Notes: generated by a model not told the origin, from the sequence alone. A stretch of 64,000 bases of DNA from Verrucomicrobiota bacterium (GCA_017305195.1 JAFKMU010000043.1:1-64000); one strand, 5' to 3'. Shown: positions 9,232 through 17,746, counted from the first letter of the stretch. Program-made: numbers and translations.

Positions 9232-11186
9232 ACGAACTGATGGAACGCCGCGAGCGTCATCTCGGCTGGGTGCTGGCGGGAGCGATGGCGATCCATCTGT
9301 TTGTCCTCGTGGCAAGGGGGCCGGTGTTGCTTGCAGCGCTGGCCGCGCTTCTGACCGGGGCCTTTCTGCGCCAGCGGCAAACCTACCTGCCGGTGTGGCT
9401 GGTGCGCGTGGCGCTGGTGCTGGGAGCGATCGGCGTTTTTGTCGACCAGAGCTTTTTCCGGCTGGCGGGAACCCTGGGAGACCTGGGCGCGATCACCGGA
9501 TCTCTGCTGCTTTTGCGGCCGGTGACCCACCAGCGCGGGATGCGTGTGCTGCTCTGCATGCTGGTGGTACTGGCCAGTGCTCTTCTGCGGCCCTACCCGC
9601 CCGTCGGCGCTGCGTTTATCGTCGTCGACGTGGTGGTGCTCCTGCTGCTGGCCGAGCAGATTCACCGTCCGCCGGAGGCAACGGTCAGCCTGTGGGTATC
9701 GGTCGCGAGGTCGCTCCGGGTGGTCGTTCCCGTCGGCATCGTGGTGACGGCGATCTTTCTGGCCTTCCCCAATCTCTCGGATTACTCGCCCAAGGTCCTG
9801 ACAGGATTTTCCGGGAGCGGGGTGCTGAATCCGGGGAGCATCGCCGAGATCGTGCAGTCCCGTCGGGTGGCCCTGGTGGCGCGCTTCGCTCCCGAGCAGG
9901 CGCTGCCCGGTCCGGCGGAGATGTATTGGCGGGGCCAGGTGCTGGAGGTGAGCGGGGGAATGACCTGGGCGCGGGTCTCCCGGCAGATTGATCGCATGCG
10001 CCAGTTGTTGGGGCGTCCCCCTGAGCCGCGCTCCGGGCTTTTTCACTATCGCCAGGACCTGGCCGCCAATCGGGCGGGGATCGTGCCGGTCCTCGATCAT
10101 GCGGTTTATGTCGATGCCCGGTGGGAGGATCAGGCGATCGTGGTGACAGATCTCGGAGCGGCAGTCTTGCAGACGGTGGGTGGCAGCCAGTTGAGCATGG
10201 ATGTCGTGTCGACCTCGTCCGCCATGCCGGATGCGCCTTCGCCGTCGCTCGCGGATGGAGCGCTGGGCATCCCGAAAAACGTGCGCTCCGATCCGCGTGT
10301 CCAGGCGATCGTCGACAGGATTTTCCAGCCGGGAATGGATGCCCGGGCGAAGATCCAGGCGGTCGCGCGGTACTTTCGCAAGGGGGGATTTCGCTACACC
10401 CAGCGGCCCGGGCGTACGGATGACCTGGGCCGGTTTCTCACCGAGCAGAAGCGCGGCTTTTGCGAGCATTTCGCCGCGGCGGGGGCCAACCTCCTGCGCC
10501 TGGGCGATGTCCCGGCCCGGGTCGTGACTGGCTACCGTGGTGGGACCTGGAACCCTTGGTTACGTACCATCACCGTGCGCGACAGCGACGCCCACGCCTG
10601 GGTCGAGGCCTGGGATTCCTCCCGCGCCGAATGGCGGCGGTTTGATCCCACGGACTTCGTCGCTCCGCAGCTCTCGGTCGACATCGCCCGTGAGATGGAC
10701 TCCTCCCTGTGGCCCTGGTATCGCACGGGCGCGAGCTACCTCGCCGCCACCGTCACCGCATCCCTTGAACGCGCGGAGGGAGCCTGGAACCAGCTGGCAA
10801 ACTCCGAGGCCTGGGAGCACGTCGACGTGATGATCTTCATCGCGCTCGTCGGCATCGCCTTCGTGTGGCTTTTGCGCAACCTGCGCGCCCGGCGGACGGC
10901 CCGGTCGGAGAATCGCGTCGAGCGGCTCCTGGCGGAACTCGAGGACCTCGGGGCGCGCACCTCGCGCAACCGTCGTCTCCCCGAGACGCCGCTGGCCTGG
11001 TTGGGGAGGCTGGCGGAGAACACCGTCGACCCGGATGAACGAGAGGCGATACGGCAGTTTTCTCTCGCTTACGAGGAGGGAGCCTATCGCGCCGCGCAGC
11101 CAGACGACGCCCTGTTTATCCGGATGAAGGGGCTGAAGCTCCAACTGCGCCGCTTGTGGAAGCGGTCCGCCGCCACAGGGCGATGA
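9228..11186 (+). CDS. TgpA-like transmembrane transglutaminase (DUF3488 and transglutaminase-like core)
   Basis: 652 residues. The N-terminal 190 residues hold about six membrane helices (the DUF3488 part). A periplasmic transglutaminase-like domain follows with a complete Cys-His-Asp triad: Cys412 (RGFCEHFA), His456 (SDAHAWVEAW) and Asp473 (RFDPTD). A further membrane helix lies near residues 530-550, and the C-terminal tail matches the DUF4129 type seen in such proteins. The Pseudomonas homologue TgpA is essential for growth, but its acyl acceptor is unknown. It is the last gene of the MoxR-DUF58 operon and overlaps its upstream neighbour by 4 bases. The family is secure; the exact substrate is not. 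Confidence 0.9.
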   Translation: MNELMERRERHLGWVLAGAMAIHLFVLVARGPVLLAALAALLTGAFLRQRQTYLPVWLVRVALVLGAIGVFVDQSFFRLAGTLGDLGAITGSLLLLRPVTHQRGMRVLLCMLVVLASALLRPYPPVGAAFIVVDVVVLLLLAEQIHRPPEATVSLWVSVARSLRVVVPVGIVVTAIFLAFPNLSDYSPKVLTGFSGSGVLNPGSIAEIVQSRRVALVARFAPEQALPGPAEMYWRGQVLEVSGGMTWARVSRQIDRMRQLLGRPPEPRSGLFHYRQDLAANRAGIVPVLDHAVYVDARWEDQAIVVTDLGAAVLQTVGGSQLSMDVVSTSSAMPDAPSPSLADGALGIPKNVRSDPRVQAIVDRIFQPGMDARAKIQAVARYFRKGGFRYTQRPGRTDDLGRFLTEQKRGFCEHFAAAGANLLRLGDVPARVVTGYRGGTWNPWLRTITVRDSDAHAWVEAWDSSRAEWRRFDPTDFVAPQLSVDIAREMDSSLWPWYRTGASYLAATVTASLERAEGAWNQLANSEAWEHVDVMIFIALVGIAFVWLLRNLRARRTARSENRVERLLAELEDLGARTSRNRRLPETPLAWLGRLAENTVDPDEREAIRQFSLAYEEGAYRAAQPDDALFIRMKGLKLQLRRLWKRSAATGR

Positions 11187-11252
11187 GGAAGACCACGGAT
11201 TAAACGCGGTTCCCTCGCCGCCGGTCGGCCGGGACGGGGGAGCATTTCCGAG

Positions 11253-11284
11253 GCTTGCCTCCCAGCCGGAAAGGAGGCACAAGC
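11253..11284. repeat. imperfect hairpin in the fabV leader
   Basis: GCTTGCCTCC (11253-11262) pairs with GGAGGCA-c-AAGC (11273-11284) with one bulged base, just before the fabV start at 11296. It would occlude an AGGAGG sequence lying 18 bases from the ATG; a second purine-rich stretch, AAGAGGA, sits at the usual spacing. A role in translation control is possible but unproven. Confidence 0.3.
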
Positions 11285-11295
11285 AAGAGGAACCC

Positions 11296-12483
11296 ATGAT
11301 TATCACTCCCAAGATTCGCGGTTTTATCTGTACGACGGCTCATCCGGACGGCTGTGCGGCTCATGTCCAGGAGCAAATCGCGCACGTAAAGAGCAAACCC
11401 TCCCTGCCCAATGCCCCCAAGCGCGTGCTCGTGGTCGGTTCCTCGACCGGGTACGGCCTGGCTTCGCGCATCATGGCCGCCTTCGGTGGCGGCGCCTCGA
11501 CTGTCGGCGTGTTCTTTGAAAAGGAACCCATGGAGAAAAAGACCGCCTCGGCTGGCTGGTACAACTCCGCTGCGTTCGAGGAGGCCGCGCTCAAGGAGGG
11601 CCTCTACGCCAAGAGCTTCAATGGCGACGCTTTCTCCACCGAGATGAAGCAAAAGGTGATCGAGACGATCAAGACCGACCTCGGCCAGATCGACATGATC
11701 GTCTACAGCCTTGCTTCCCCGCGCCGTACCGATCCGGTTACCGGCGAGGTCTTCAAGTCCGTGCTCAAGCCGACGGGCGAGACCTTCACCAACAAGAATC
11801 TCAACACCGACAAGAAGGAGATCGAGACCGTATCCATCGACCCCGCCTCGGCAGAGGAGATCGCCCACACCGTGAAGGTGATGGGTGGCGAGGACTGGCA
11901 GCTCTGGATCGCTGCTCTCGAAAACGCCGGAGCGCTGGCCGAGGGATTCAAGACGGTCGCCTACTCCTACATCGGGCCTGAGCTGACCTGGGCCATCTAC
12001 ACTGAAGGCACCATCGGCCGTGCCAAGCTCGACCTCGAGAAAACGGCTCGCGACATCAACGGGAAGTTCGGTGCCGGCACGGCGCTCGTTTCCGTGAACA
12101 AGGCGCTCGTCACGCAGGCCAGCTCGGCCATTCCGGTCGTGCCGCTCTACATTTCGATTCTTTACAAGGTGATGAAGGCCAAGGGGCTTCACGAGGGCAG
12201 CATCGAGCAGATCGAGCGCCTCTTCGCCGACCACTATTGCGCTCCTGAGGGGCCCAAGCTCGACGACGCTGGGCGCATTCGTATCGACGACTGGGAAATG
12301 CGTGAAGACGTGCAGGCCGAGGTCCGCGACGCTTGGAATGATGTCTCGACCGAGACGATCGACGCCGCGACCGACTTCGCCGGATACCAGAAGGAGTTTT
12401 ACCGCCTCTTCGGCTTCGGCCTTGAGGGCGTGGATTACGCGGCGGACGTCGATCCGATCCGCAAGATCCCGAGCCTCGGGTAA
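11296..12483 (+). CDS. fabV: trans-2-enoyl-[acyl carrier protein]/CoA reductase FabV
   Basis: 395 residues, the normal size of FabV. It reduces the trans-2 double bond of enoyl-ACP or enoyl-CoA with NADH in the last step of each fatty-acid elongation round. The start MIITPKIRGFICTTAHPDGC is the family signature. The dinucleotide-binding loop GSSTGYG is at about residues 48-54. The active-site Tyr-x8-Lys pair characteristic of FabV is in YTEGTIGRAK at about residues 235-244. FabV enzymes resist triclosan, unlike FabI. The gene stands alone between a strong terminator downstream and the transglutaminase operon upstream. It is the only enoyl reductase in the window. Confidence 0.96.
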   Translation: MIITPKIRGFICTTAHPDGCAAHVQEQIAHVKSKPSLPNAPKRVLVVGSSTGYGLASRIMAAFGGGASTVGVFFEKEPMEKKTASAGWYNSAAFEEAALKEGLYAKSFNGDAFSTEMKQKVIETIKTDLGQIDMIVYSLASPRRTDPVTGEVFKSVLKPTGETFTNKNLNTDKKEIETVSIDPASAEEIAHTVKVMGGEDWQLWIAALENAGALAEGFKTVAYSYIGPELTWAIYTEGTIGRAKLDLEKTARDINGKFGAGTALVSVNKALVTQASSAIPVVPLYISILYKVMKAKGLHEGSIEQIERLFADHYCAPEGPKLDDAGRIRIDDWEMREDVQAEVRDAWNDVSTETIDAATDFAGYQKEFYRLFGFGLEGVDYAADVDPIRKIPSLG

Positions 12484-12502
12484 ATTCGTTTGCTTTGAAA
12501 GA

Positions 12503-12531
12503 GGGCCGACCTGATCAGTCGGCCCTTTTTT
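12503..12531. terminator. rho-independent terminator between fabV and the convergent ABC gene
   Basis: GGGCCGAC (12503-12510) pairs with GTCGGCCC (12518-12525) and is followed by six T. It serves fabV; it lies just beyond the stop codon of the convergent minus-strand gene and could act for that one too. Confidence 0.85.
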
Positions 12532-12532
12532 G

Positions 12533-14113
12533 TTAGCGGGGCGAAGCCTTGCCGATCTTGATGAAGCCAGGAACGATGCCCGGCTTCTGACCAGGCCGCC
12601 GCTGATCGACAGCCAGGGTCTGCTCGGTGTAGCGGGCCAGCCGCACGAATGGCAGGCCGATAAGGAGATAGATGATCGCCACGAGGATGCCGGGACCGAA
12701 GAAGTCGAAGGTTTGCGTGGCGATTCGCTGGTATGCGCCTGTCAACTCCACCAGCGTCACCATCGAGACGAGCGAAGAGTCTTTCAGGAGCGAGATAAAG
12801 TCGTTCGTGACCGGCGGCAGGACCAACCGGAAGGACTGCGGAATCACGACGAACCGCAAACCCTGGAAGTGCGTCATGCCGAGTGCTCGGGCGGCTTCCA
12901 TCTGGCCCTTGGGAATGGCGAGCAATCCGGCGCGGTAGTTTTCGGCTTCGTAGGCGGCGTAGTTCAGGCCCAGGCCGAGCACGCCCGCGATGAAGGGCGA
13001 GAGTTTGATATTGAGCTCGGGATGCCCGAGGACGGTGCCGAGCTGGGACAGGCCGTAAAAGATGAAGAGCAACTGGATGAGGAGCGGGGTGCCGCGCACG
13101 ATCTCGATATAGAGCGTGGCCAGCCAGCGCAGCGGCCAGGGGCCAAAGACGCGCATGAGCGCAAGGGTGAAGCCGACCGCGATGGCGAGGGCCATGCCGA
13201 CGAGAGAGATTTCGATCGTGAGGATGGCGGCATTGAGGAGGAGCGGCCAGTAGTTCCAATACTGCTGGATCTTGGTCGAGAGGCTGGCGTGTTCGCTGTG
13301 CGACGCGACGAATGCCTTGTAAGACGTGTCGGGCAGTGAGGGTTCCTCGGGCTGGCCGAAGGCCCCGGCCACGGTGGGTGTCCACAGCCCCCAGCGGGAG
13401 AGGATATCTCGCATTTCGCCGCTCTCGATGACCTGCTGGAGCGCCGCGTTGAGCTCCTGCTGGAGCTGGGTGTTGCCCTTTTTGATCGCGATGCCGTAGA
13501 CGATCTGGCCGAAGGGCGGACCGCTGAACTGGAGGTTCGGATTGGGCGCAGCGTAATACTTGGCAATCGGATAATCGAGGAGCACGCCAAAGAGCCGCCC
13601 GTTGGCCGTATCCTGATAGGCGTTGATTTCCTCGTCGTAGGTCTTGGCCTCGACTCCCGGCGTTTTCTCCAGCATGGCCAGCGCGGCAGTCTGGTCCAGC
13701 GTGCCGATTTGCTTGCCGGAGAGCTGATCGAGCGAGGTGATGGGCGGTGTGCCCTTACGGTCTACCAACTGCTCAAAGGTGACATAGTACGGGTTGCTGA
13801 AGAGGACTTCACCCGCCTTGTCAGGTGTGATCTCGATGCCGCAGATCACCACGTCGTACATGCCGCGCCCGAGGCCCGGGATGAGTCCGTCCCAGTCATT
13901 TTGGACAAACTCGGCCTTGCGGCCCATGCGCTTGGCGATGGCGTTGATGATCTCGTACTCGAAGCCCGTGAGCTTGTTGCTGCTGTCGTAAAAGGTGTAC
14001 GGCGCGTTGCTGTCGGGATCGGCGGCCCAGCGCAGGACGGGCTGCGGAGCGGATTCCTGGGCGACGGCGAGAGCCGCTGTGCAGAGCAGGATGGAAGCGA
14101 GGAGGCGAAGCAT
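12533..14113 (-). CDS. polar amino-acid ABC transporter, fused substrate-binding protein and permease
   Basis: 526 residues combining two normally separate subunits. After a signal peptide (residues 1-18, ending ALAVAQ) comes a periplasmic binding domain of the GlnH/HisJ type (about 25-265), with GFEYEIINAIAKRMG and the downstream DVVICGIEITPDK stretch. From about residue 290 a HisM/GlnP-type permease follows with several membrane helices and the conserved cytoplasmic EAA loop EAARALGMTHFQGLRF near 420-435. The partner ATPase is encoded immediately upstream; its stop overlaps this start by one base (TGATG), so the pair forms one operon and a complete importer. Substrate is predicted to be a polar amino acid such as Gln, Glu, Arg or His; which one cannot be told. 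Comparable fusions are known from Gram-positive GlnPQ systems. Confidence 0.92.
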   Translation of the reverse strand: MLRLLASILLCTAALAVAQESAPQPVLRWAADPDSNAPYTFYDSSNKLTGFEYEIINAIAKRMGRKAEFVQNDWDGLIPGLGRGMYDVVICGIEITPDKAGEVLFSNPYYVTFEQLVDRKGTPPITSLDQLSGKQIGTLDQTAALAMLEKTPGVEAKTYDEEINAYQDTANGRLFGVLLDYPIAKYYAAPNPNLQFSGPPFGQIVYGIAIKKGNTQLQQELNAALQQVIESGEMRDILSRWGLWTPTVAGAFGQPEEPSLPDTSYKAFVASHSEHASLSTKIQQYWNYWPLLLNAAILTIEISLVGMALAIAVGFTLALMRVFGPWPLRWLATLYIEIVRGTPLLIQLLFIFYGLSQLGTVLGHPELNIKLSPFIAGVLGLGLNYAAYEAENYRAGLLAIPKGQMEAARALGMTHFQGLRFVVIPQSFRLVLPPVTNDFISLLKDSSLVSMVTLVELTGAYQRIATQTFDFFGPGILVAIIYLLIGLPFVRLARYTEQTLAVDQRRPGQKPGIVPGFIKIGKASPR

Positions 14114-14886
14114 CAGATGAACCTCTTGAGGAATTGACGAGTCCGTTCGTCCTTCGGGTTTTGGAAGATTTCGTCTTCGTCGGAGATTTCGACGATGTGG
14201 CCTTTTTCCATGAAGACGATGTAGTCGCTCGCGTCGCGGGCGAAGCGCATTTCGTGCGTCACGACGATCTGGGTCATGCCCTCGTTGTCGAGGTCCTTCA
14301 TGACCTTGAGCACCTCGTCGACCAACTCCGGGTCGAGGGCGCTGGTGGGCTCGTCATAAAGCATCACCTGGGGATTCATGGCCAGTGCGCGGGCGATGCC
14401 GGCGCGCTGTTGCTGGCCGCCCGACATTTGCGCGGGGTAGCGATCGGCCAGCGCGCCGAGCCCGACCTTTTCGAGCAGGCGGAGACCGTTCTTTTCGGCA
14501 TCCTCACGCGGGACGCCGCGCACCACCATCGGGGCGAGCATGACGTTCTCGAGAATGGTCTTGTGCGGGAAGAGATTGAACTGCTGGAAAACCATGCCGA
14601 CCTGCTGGCGGAGTTTGTGGGCCTTTTCCTTCAGGTCGCGCGGAGGGGCGTCTTCCAGCCCCTGGCAGTCGATCTCCACCCCGGCGATGGAGATTTTTCC
14701 CGCGTCGGGGATCTCCAGAAAGTTCATGCAGCGCAAAAATGTGCTCTTGCCGCAGCCCGAGGGGCCGATGATGGAAACCAGATCGCCTTTTTCGACATCG
14801 AGGCTGACGCCCTTGAGGATCGGGTTGTCGTCGAAACTCTTGTGTAAACCGTGAACCGAGAGAAGCGGTTCGCTGGAGTTCTCCAT
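14113..14886 (-). CDS. polar amino-acid ABC transporter ATP-binding protein (GlnQ/HisP type)
   Basis: 257 residues from the ATG at 14886 (MENSSEPLL); an upstream ATG at 14934 would add 16 unlikely residues. Walker [10 protein letters not shown], signature MSGGQQQR, and Walker B MLYDEPTSALD are all present, with the QFNLFPHKT Q-loop typical of amino-acid importers. It energises the fused binding-protein/permease encoded one base downstream. The divergent region upstream contains an 18-base palindrome that may control this operon. Assignment to the polar amino-acid uptake group is firm; the specific substrate is open. Confidence 0.92.
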   Translation of the reverse strand: MENSSEPLLSVHGLHKSFDDNPILKGVSLDVEKGDLVSIIGPSGCGKSTFLRCMNFLEIPDAGKISIAGVEIDCQGLEDAPPRDLKEKAHKLRQQVGMVFQQFNLFPHKTILENVMLAPMVVRGVPREDAEKNGLRLLEKVGLGALADRYPAQMSGGQQQRAGIARALAMNPQVMLYDEPTSALDPELVDEVLKVMKDLDNEGMTQIVVTHEMRFARDASDYIVFMEKGHIVEISDEDEIFQNPKDERTRQFLKRFI

Positions 14887-14942
14887 GCGCGTAGTGGGAT
14901 ACATCTTTTGAAACATCTCGCAATACCGGGGCAAGATTGGAC

Positions 14943-14960
14943 TGTGACAAATTCGTCACA
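14943..14960. promoter_or_regulatory. perfect palindrome, possible operator
   Basis: TGTGAC-AAATTC-GTCACA is a perfect 6+6+6 inverted repeat midway between the divergent amino-acid transporter operon and the ArsC-like gene. The half sites resemble those of CRP/FNR-family regulators, but the spacing between TGTGA and TCACA is 8 rather than 6 bases. No regulator gene is nearby. Confidence 0.5.
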
Positions 14961-15024
14961 TTTCGTACCTTTCCGGCTGGTCGCGCATTCGGAAAGTCCT
15001 CACACGACGACCCACACATAGCAT

Positions 15025-15534
15025 ATGGCCAACGAAGTTCCCCAGCGAAAGTTCAAGACGCTTTTCCTCTGCACCGCCAACGCCGAACGCAGCATCTTTG
15101 CCGAATACCTGCTCCGCAAGGAGGGAGGAGACCGGTTCGAGGTCTGCAGCGGAGGCACGGCTCCCTCCGGCACTGTTCATCCGCTGGCGATCGAGATCCT
15201 GAAAAACGACTATCATGTCGACGCCTCTGATGCGCGGAGCAAGTCGTGGCAGGAGTTTCAGGGAGTGGAGTTTGATTTTGTCATCACTCTTTGCGACGCA
15301 GCCCGGGAGGCAACGCCCGACTGGCCGGGGCAGCCGATCATTGCCCACTGGAGCTCCCGCAACCCGGCTGAGGTGACGGGGGATGAGGCCGAGGTGCGGC
15401 ACGCGTTTTTTGAAGTCGCTGAGGAGATTCATCATCGCATCCAGCTCTTCGTTGCCCTGCCTTTTGAAAAACTGGATCTCCTGCGCCTCAAGGCGGCCAC
15501 GCATGAGATCGGAGCGGGGCCGAGCCCCGGATAG
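15025..15534 (+). CDS. arsenate-reductase/low-molecular-weight protein tyrosine phosphatase-like protein
   Basis: 169 residues of the LMW-PTP superfamily (ArsC of the thioredoxin type). The phosphate-binding loop C-x5-R-S is intact: Cys16 to Arg22 in CTANAERS. In thioredoxin-coupled arsenate reductases the loop usually contains a second Cys (CTGNSCRS), and two more Cys, seven residues apart, shuttle the disulfide. Here the loop position is Glu21, the first downstream Cys is kept (Cys90 in TLCDAA), and the second is Thr97. The disulfide relay therefore cannot work in the standard way, so arsenate reduction is doubtful and a phosphatase role is at least as likely. No ars genes are nearby. It stands divergent to the amino-acid transporter and 27 bases before the CHAD gene. 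Confidence 0.8.
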   Translation: MANEVPQRKFKTLFLCTANAERSIFAEYLLRKEGGDRFEVCSGGTAPSGTVHPLAIEILKNDYHVDASDARSKSWQEFQGVEFDFVITLCDAAREATPDWPGQPIIAHWSSRNPAEVTGDEAEVRHAFFEVAEEIHHRIQLFVALPFEKLDLLRLKAATHEIGAGPSPG

Positions 15535-15561
15535 CCGCCCCTCGCCTTATAACTATAGCCT

Positions 15562-16449
15562 ATGTCCTTCGAGCTTCGCATTGATGAACCCCTGGGTGAG
15601 GCCTTGCGGCGGTGCCTGGTGGAGCAGGCCGGACGGCTGGCGTCCGATGTGGAAGGCGATGAGCGCGGGGAGGCCATTCACAAGGCGCGCAAGCGCTGCA
15701 AGCGCCTGCGGGCGGTTTTTCGCCTCCTGCGGCCCGTGCATCCGGAGCTGTTTCGCGAGGGTAATGCCCTGTTTCGCGATATCGGGCGGGGATTGTCGGC
15801 CTTTCGCGATGTTGACGCCACGCGGGCGGCCTTCTGCCGTCTGGTCGAGGGGGCGGGGAATCATGCGGGGACTCTGGAGCCTCTCGGTGTGATCCTGCAC
15901 AGGGAAGACCCGGCTCTGACCCAGGAACTGCTGACGGAGCGGATCGCACAGTCCGCGCAGCTCGCTCGCGAGGCGGCGCAGCGGTACGAAAAGCTCCGTT
16001 TCGGAAAAGGCGAGTTCTCTCTCTTCGGCGACGGTCTGCTGGTAACGTACAAGAAGGCGCGGGCGGCCATGCGCTCCGCCTACGACGATCCCCATCCCGA
16101 GACATATCACGAATGGCGAAAGCGTGTGAAAGACCTGACGAACCAATGCCAGTTTCTCTGTCCTCTCTGGCCCGGCATCCTTGAGGTGCTGCGCAAGGAG
16201 TTTGACGCGCTGGGAGACATCCTGGGGGACGATCACGACCTCTGTGTGGTCCGCGAGAAGGTCCTGGCGGAAGGTGGGAGCTTTGATTCCGGACTGCTGG
16301 ATTTCTTTGCCGCGGAAACTGATCGCCAGCTGGAGGGCTGCCGGCGCAAGGCATGGTCGCTCGGGGCGCGGCTTTTCGCCGAGAGATCGGAACTCTTCAT
16401 CCGCCGGATGCATGCCTATTGGGAGACGCTTGAGGAGGAGCGCGGATGA
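15562..16449 (+). CDS. CHAD domain protein
   Basis: 295 residues forming one CHAD domain, an all-helical fold of conserved His, Arg and Lys. Two signature repeats are visible: EAIHKARKRCKRLRAVFRLL (about 32-51) and ETYHEWRKRVKDLTNQCQFL (about 180-199). CHAD domains bind inorganic polyphosphate and are often found with CYTH phosphatases or polyphosphate granules. The downstream guanylate-kinase-like gene overlaps it by 4 bases (ATGA), so the two are translated together. No CYTH domain is attached or adjacent. Family assignment is firm; the role with its partner is unknown. Confidence 0.9.
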   Translation: MSFELRIDEPLGEALRRCLVEQAGRLASDVEGDERGEAIHKARKRCKRLRAVFRLLRPVHPELFREGNALFRDIGRGLSAFRDVDATRAAFCRLVEGAGNHAGTLEPLGVILHREDPALTQELLTERIAQSAQLAREAAQRYEKLRFGKGEFSLFGDGLLVTYKKARAAMRSAYDDPHPETYHEWRKRVKDLTNQCQFLCPLWPGILEVLRKEFDALGDILGDDHDLCVVREKVLAEGGSFDSGLLDFFAAETDRQLEGCRRKAWSLGARLFAERSELFIRRMHAYWETLEEERG

Positions 16450-17201
16450 AAACCACCGGCCGGCTTATCATTCTCAGCGGGCCCTCCTGCGTGGGCAAGA
16501 GCCCGCTCTTCAAGGCCCTGCGGCAGTTCGAGCCGGAACTCCTCGCCAAAGTGCGTCCGCTCGTCCTGTACAACTCCCGCTCGCCGCGTCCTGGGGAGGC
16601 TGATGGGAAGGATTACCATTTCCGGTCCCGTGCCGAAATTGAACGGTTGCGGGAGAACAAGCGGTTCGTCGTCATCGACGTGCGCGGTGACCTTCAGGCG
16701 CTCGATGTCGAGGAACTCACCCGCAATCTCGCGAAATCGGACATGCTCTTTGAGGGCAACCCCTTCATCGGAGAGACTCTTCTCTCTCATGATAAACTCC
16801 AGGCCGTCGCCCGGCTCAGCGTCTTTATCTCACCCGTGGCTCTGGAGGAGGTGAGGTTCCTCCAGGCTCAACCCGGGGTGGAACTGGACAAGCTGATCGT
16901 CGACGTCATGCGGCGAAAGCTCCTGCGCCGGACCCGGCGGCAGAAAGGGGAACTTTCCCTCAAGGACCTCGAGGAGATCGAGCGCCGTGCGGGCAGCGCC
17001 CCTCGCGAACTCGCGATGGCCTGCCGGTTCCACCACGTCATTCCCAATCACGACGGCGAGGATAGTGAAAACTGGAACGCCTTTTATCATCCGCTCGGTG
17101 ACGCCCGCCGGACGTTCCTGGCTGTCGCCGCGCTTCTGGCTGGCCGGAAACCTGCTTGGGTTGAGAAATGGCCCGCCAGCCTCTTTGCCCGGAAGGACTG
17201 A
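16446..17201 (+). CDS. guanylate-kinase-like P-loop protein, divergent
   Basis: 251 residues. The N-terminal 100 residues align by eye with guanylate kinase: P-loop GPSCVGKS at residues 12-19, then the SRSPRPGE-DGKDYHF segment where Gmk has TTRxPRPGE-DGxDYHF. Beyond it the match decays: the Glu and Tyr that hold GMP in Gmk (in the FLE and YYGT positions) are replaced in FVVIDVRGDLQALD. The C-terminal half is unusual, with a basic segment RRKLLRRTRRQ near 155-165 and no recognised domain. At 251 residues it is longer than ordinary Gmk (about 200). It is translationally coupled to the CHAD gene. It is probably a nucleotide-binding or phosphotransfer protein with a changed substrate rather than the housekeeping Gmk; this is inference. 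Confidence 0.7.
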   Translation: MKTTGRLIILSGPSCVGKSPLFKALRQFEPELLAKVRPLVLYNSRSPRPGEADGKDYHFRSRAEIERLRENKRFVVIDVRGDLQALDVEELTRNLAKSDMLFEGNPFIGETLLSHDKLQAVARLSVFISPVALEEVRFLQAQPGVELDKLIVDVMRRKLLRRTRRQKGELSLKDLEEIERRAGSAPRELAMACRFHHVIPNHDGEDSENWNAFYHPLGDARRTFLAVAALLAGRKPAWVEKWPASLFARKD

Positions 17202-17222
17202 CTCTCCCGACCTGACGTGCGT

Positions 17223-17567
17223 TTACGTATTGGCCAGGATGCAGATGCCGAAAAGGATGCCGATGATGGCGGCGAGGACGATTCCTGACCCGCGGATGGC
17301 ATACCTCCAGCCCTTGGGGGCGATCCGGTAGGCGTGCTCGGAGAGCGCCGTCCAGACGAGCGGGATCATCAGGAGCCACACGCCATGGTGGACCAGGAAG
17401 GCCGCCATGGGCGTGATATCCGCCGGGTTGCTGACTTTGAGAGCCACCCCGAGGAGCAGGATGCCGATCGTCAGAAAGACAAACTGGGTGATGCCGATGA
17501 CGACGATGTCCGGCTGCGGGGGAATGAAGGGGAGTTGGAAGAGGTTTTTTGGGGATTTCTGATCCAT
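17223..17567 (-). CDS. small four-helix-like membrane protein, function unknown
   Basis: 114 residues. I choose the ATG at 17567 because GGAGG sits 8 bases before it; the ATG at 17582 itself overlaps that ribosome binding site. Three to four hydrophobic stretches are visible (about 20-45, 55-75 and 90-112), with short polar connectors, so an integral membrane protein is expected. No family is recognised. It converges on the guanylate-kinase-like gene with a gap of 21 bases and stands divergent to the DksA-like operon, so its promoter shares the space with that operon. Confidence 0.65.
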   Translation of the reverse strand: MDQKSPKNLFQLPFIPPQPDIVVIGITQFVFLTIGILLLGVALKVSNPADITPMAAFLVHHGVWLLMIPLVWTALSEHAYRIAPKGWRYAIRGSGIVLAAIIGILFGICILANT

Positions 17568-17746
17568 GGTGATGGCCTCCATTGAGAGATTACCATGTTT
17601 CTGGGAGGGTTCTCATCCAATATTGTTGATTCCTTGCCACTTATTGAAAGTTTGCCCGTCGCAAAATAGGCTCGAAAACCCAAAGAATCCCCTTGCACAG
17701 AGCCTTTGGAGAGGCTAAATATTCGCCCCTTTTCAACGAACCCAAA

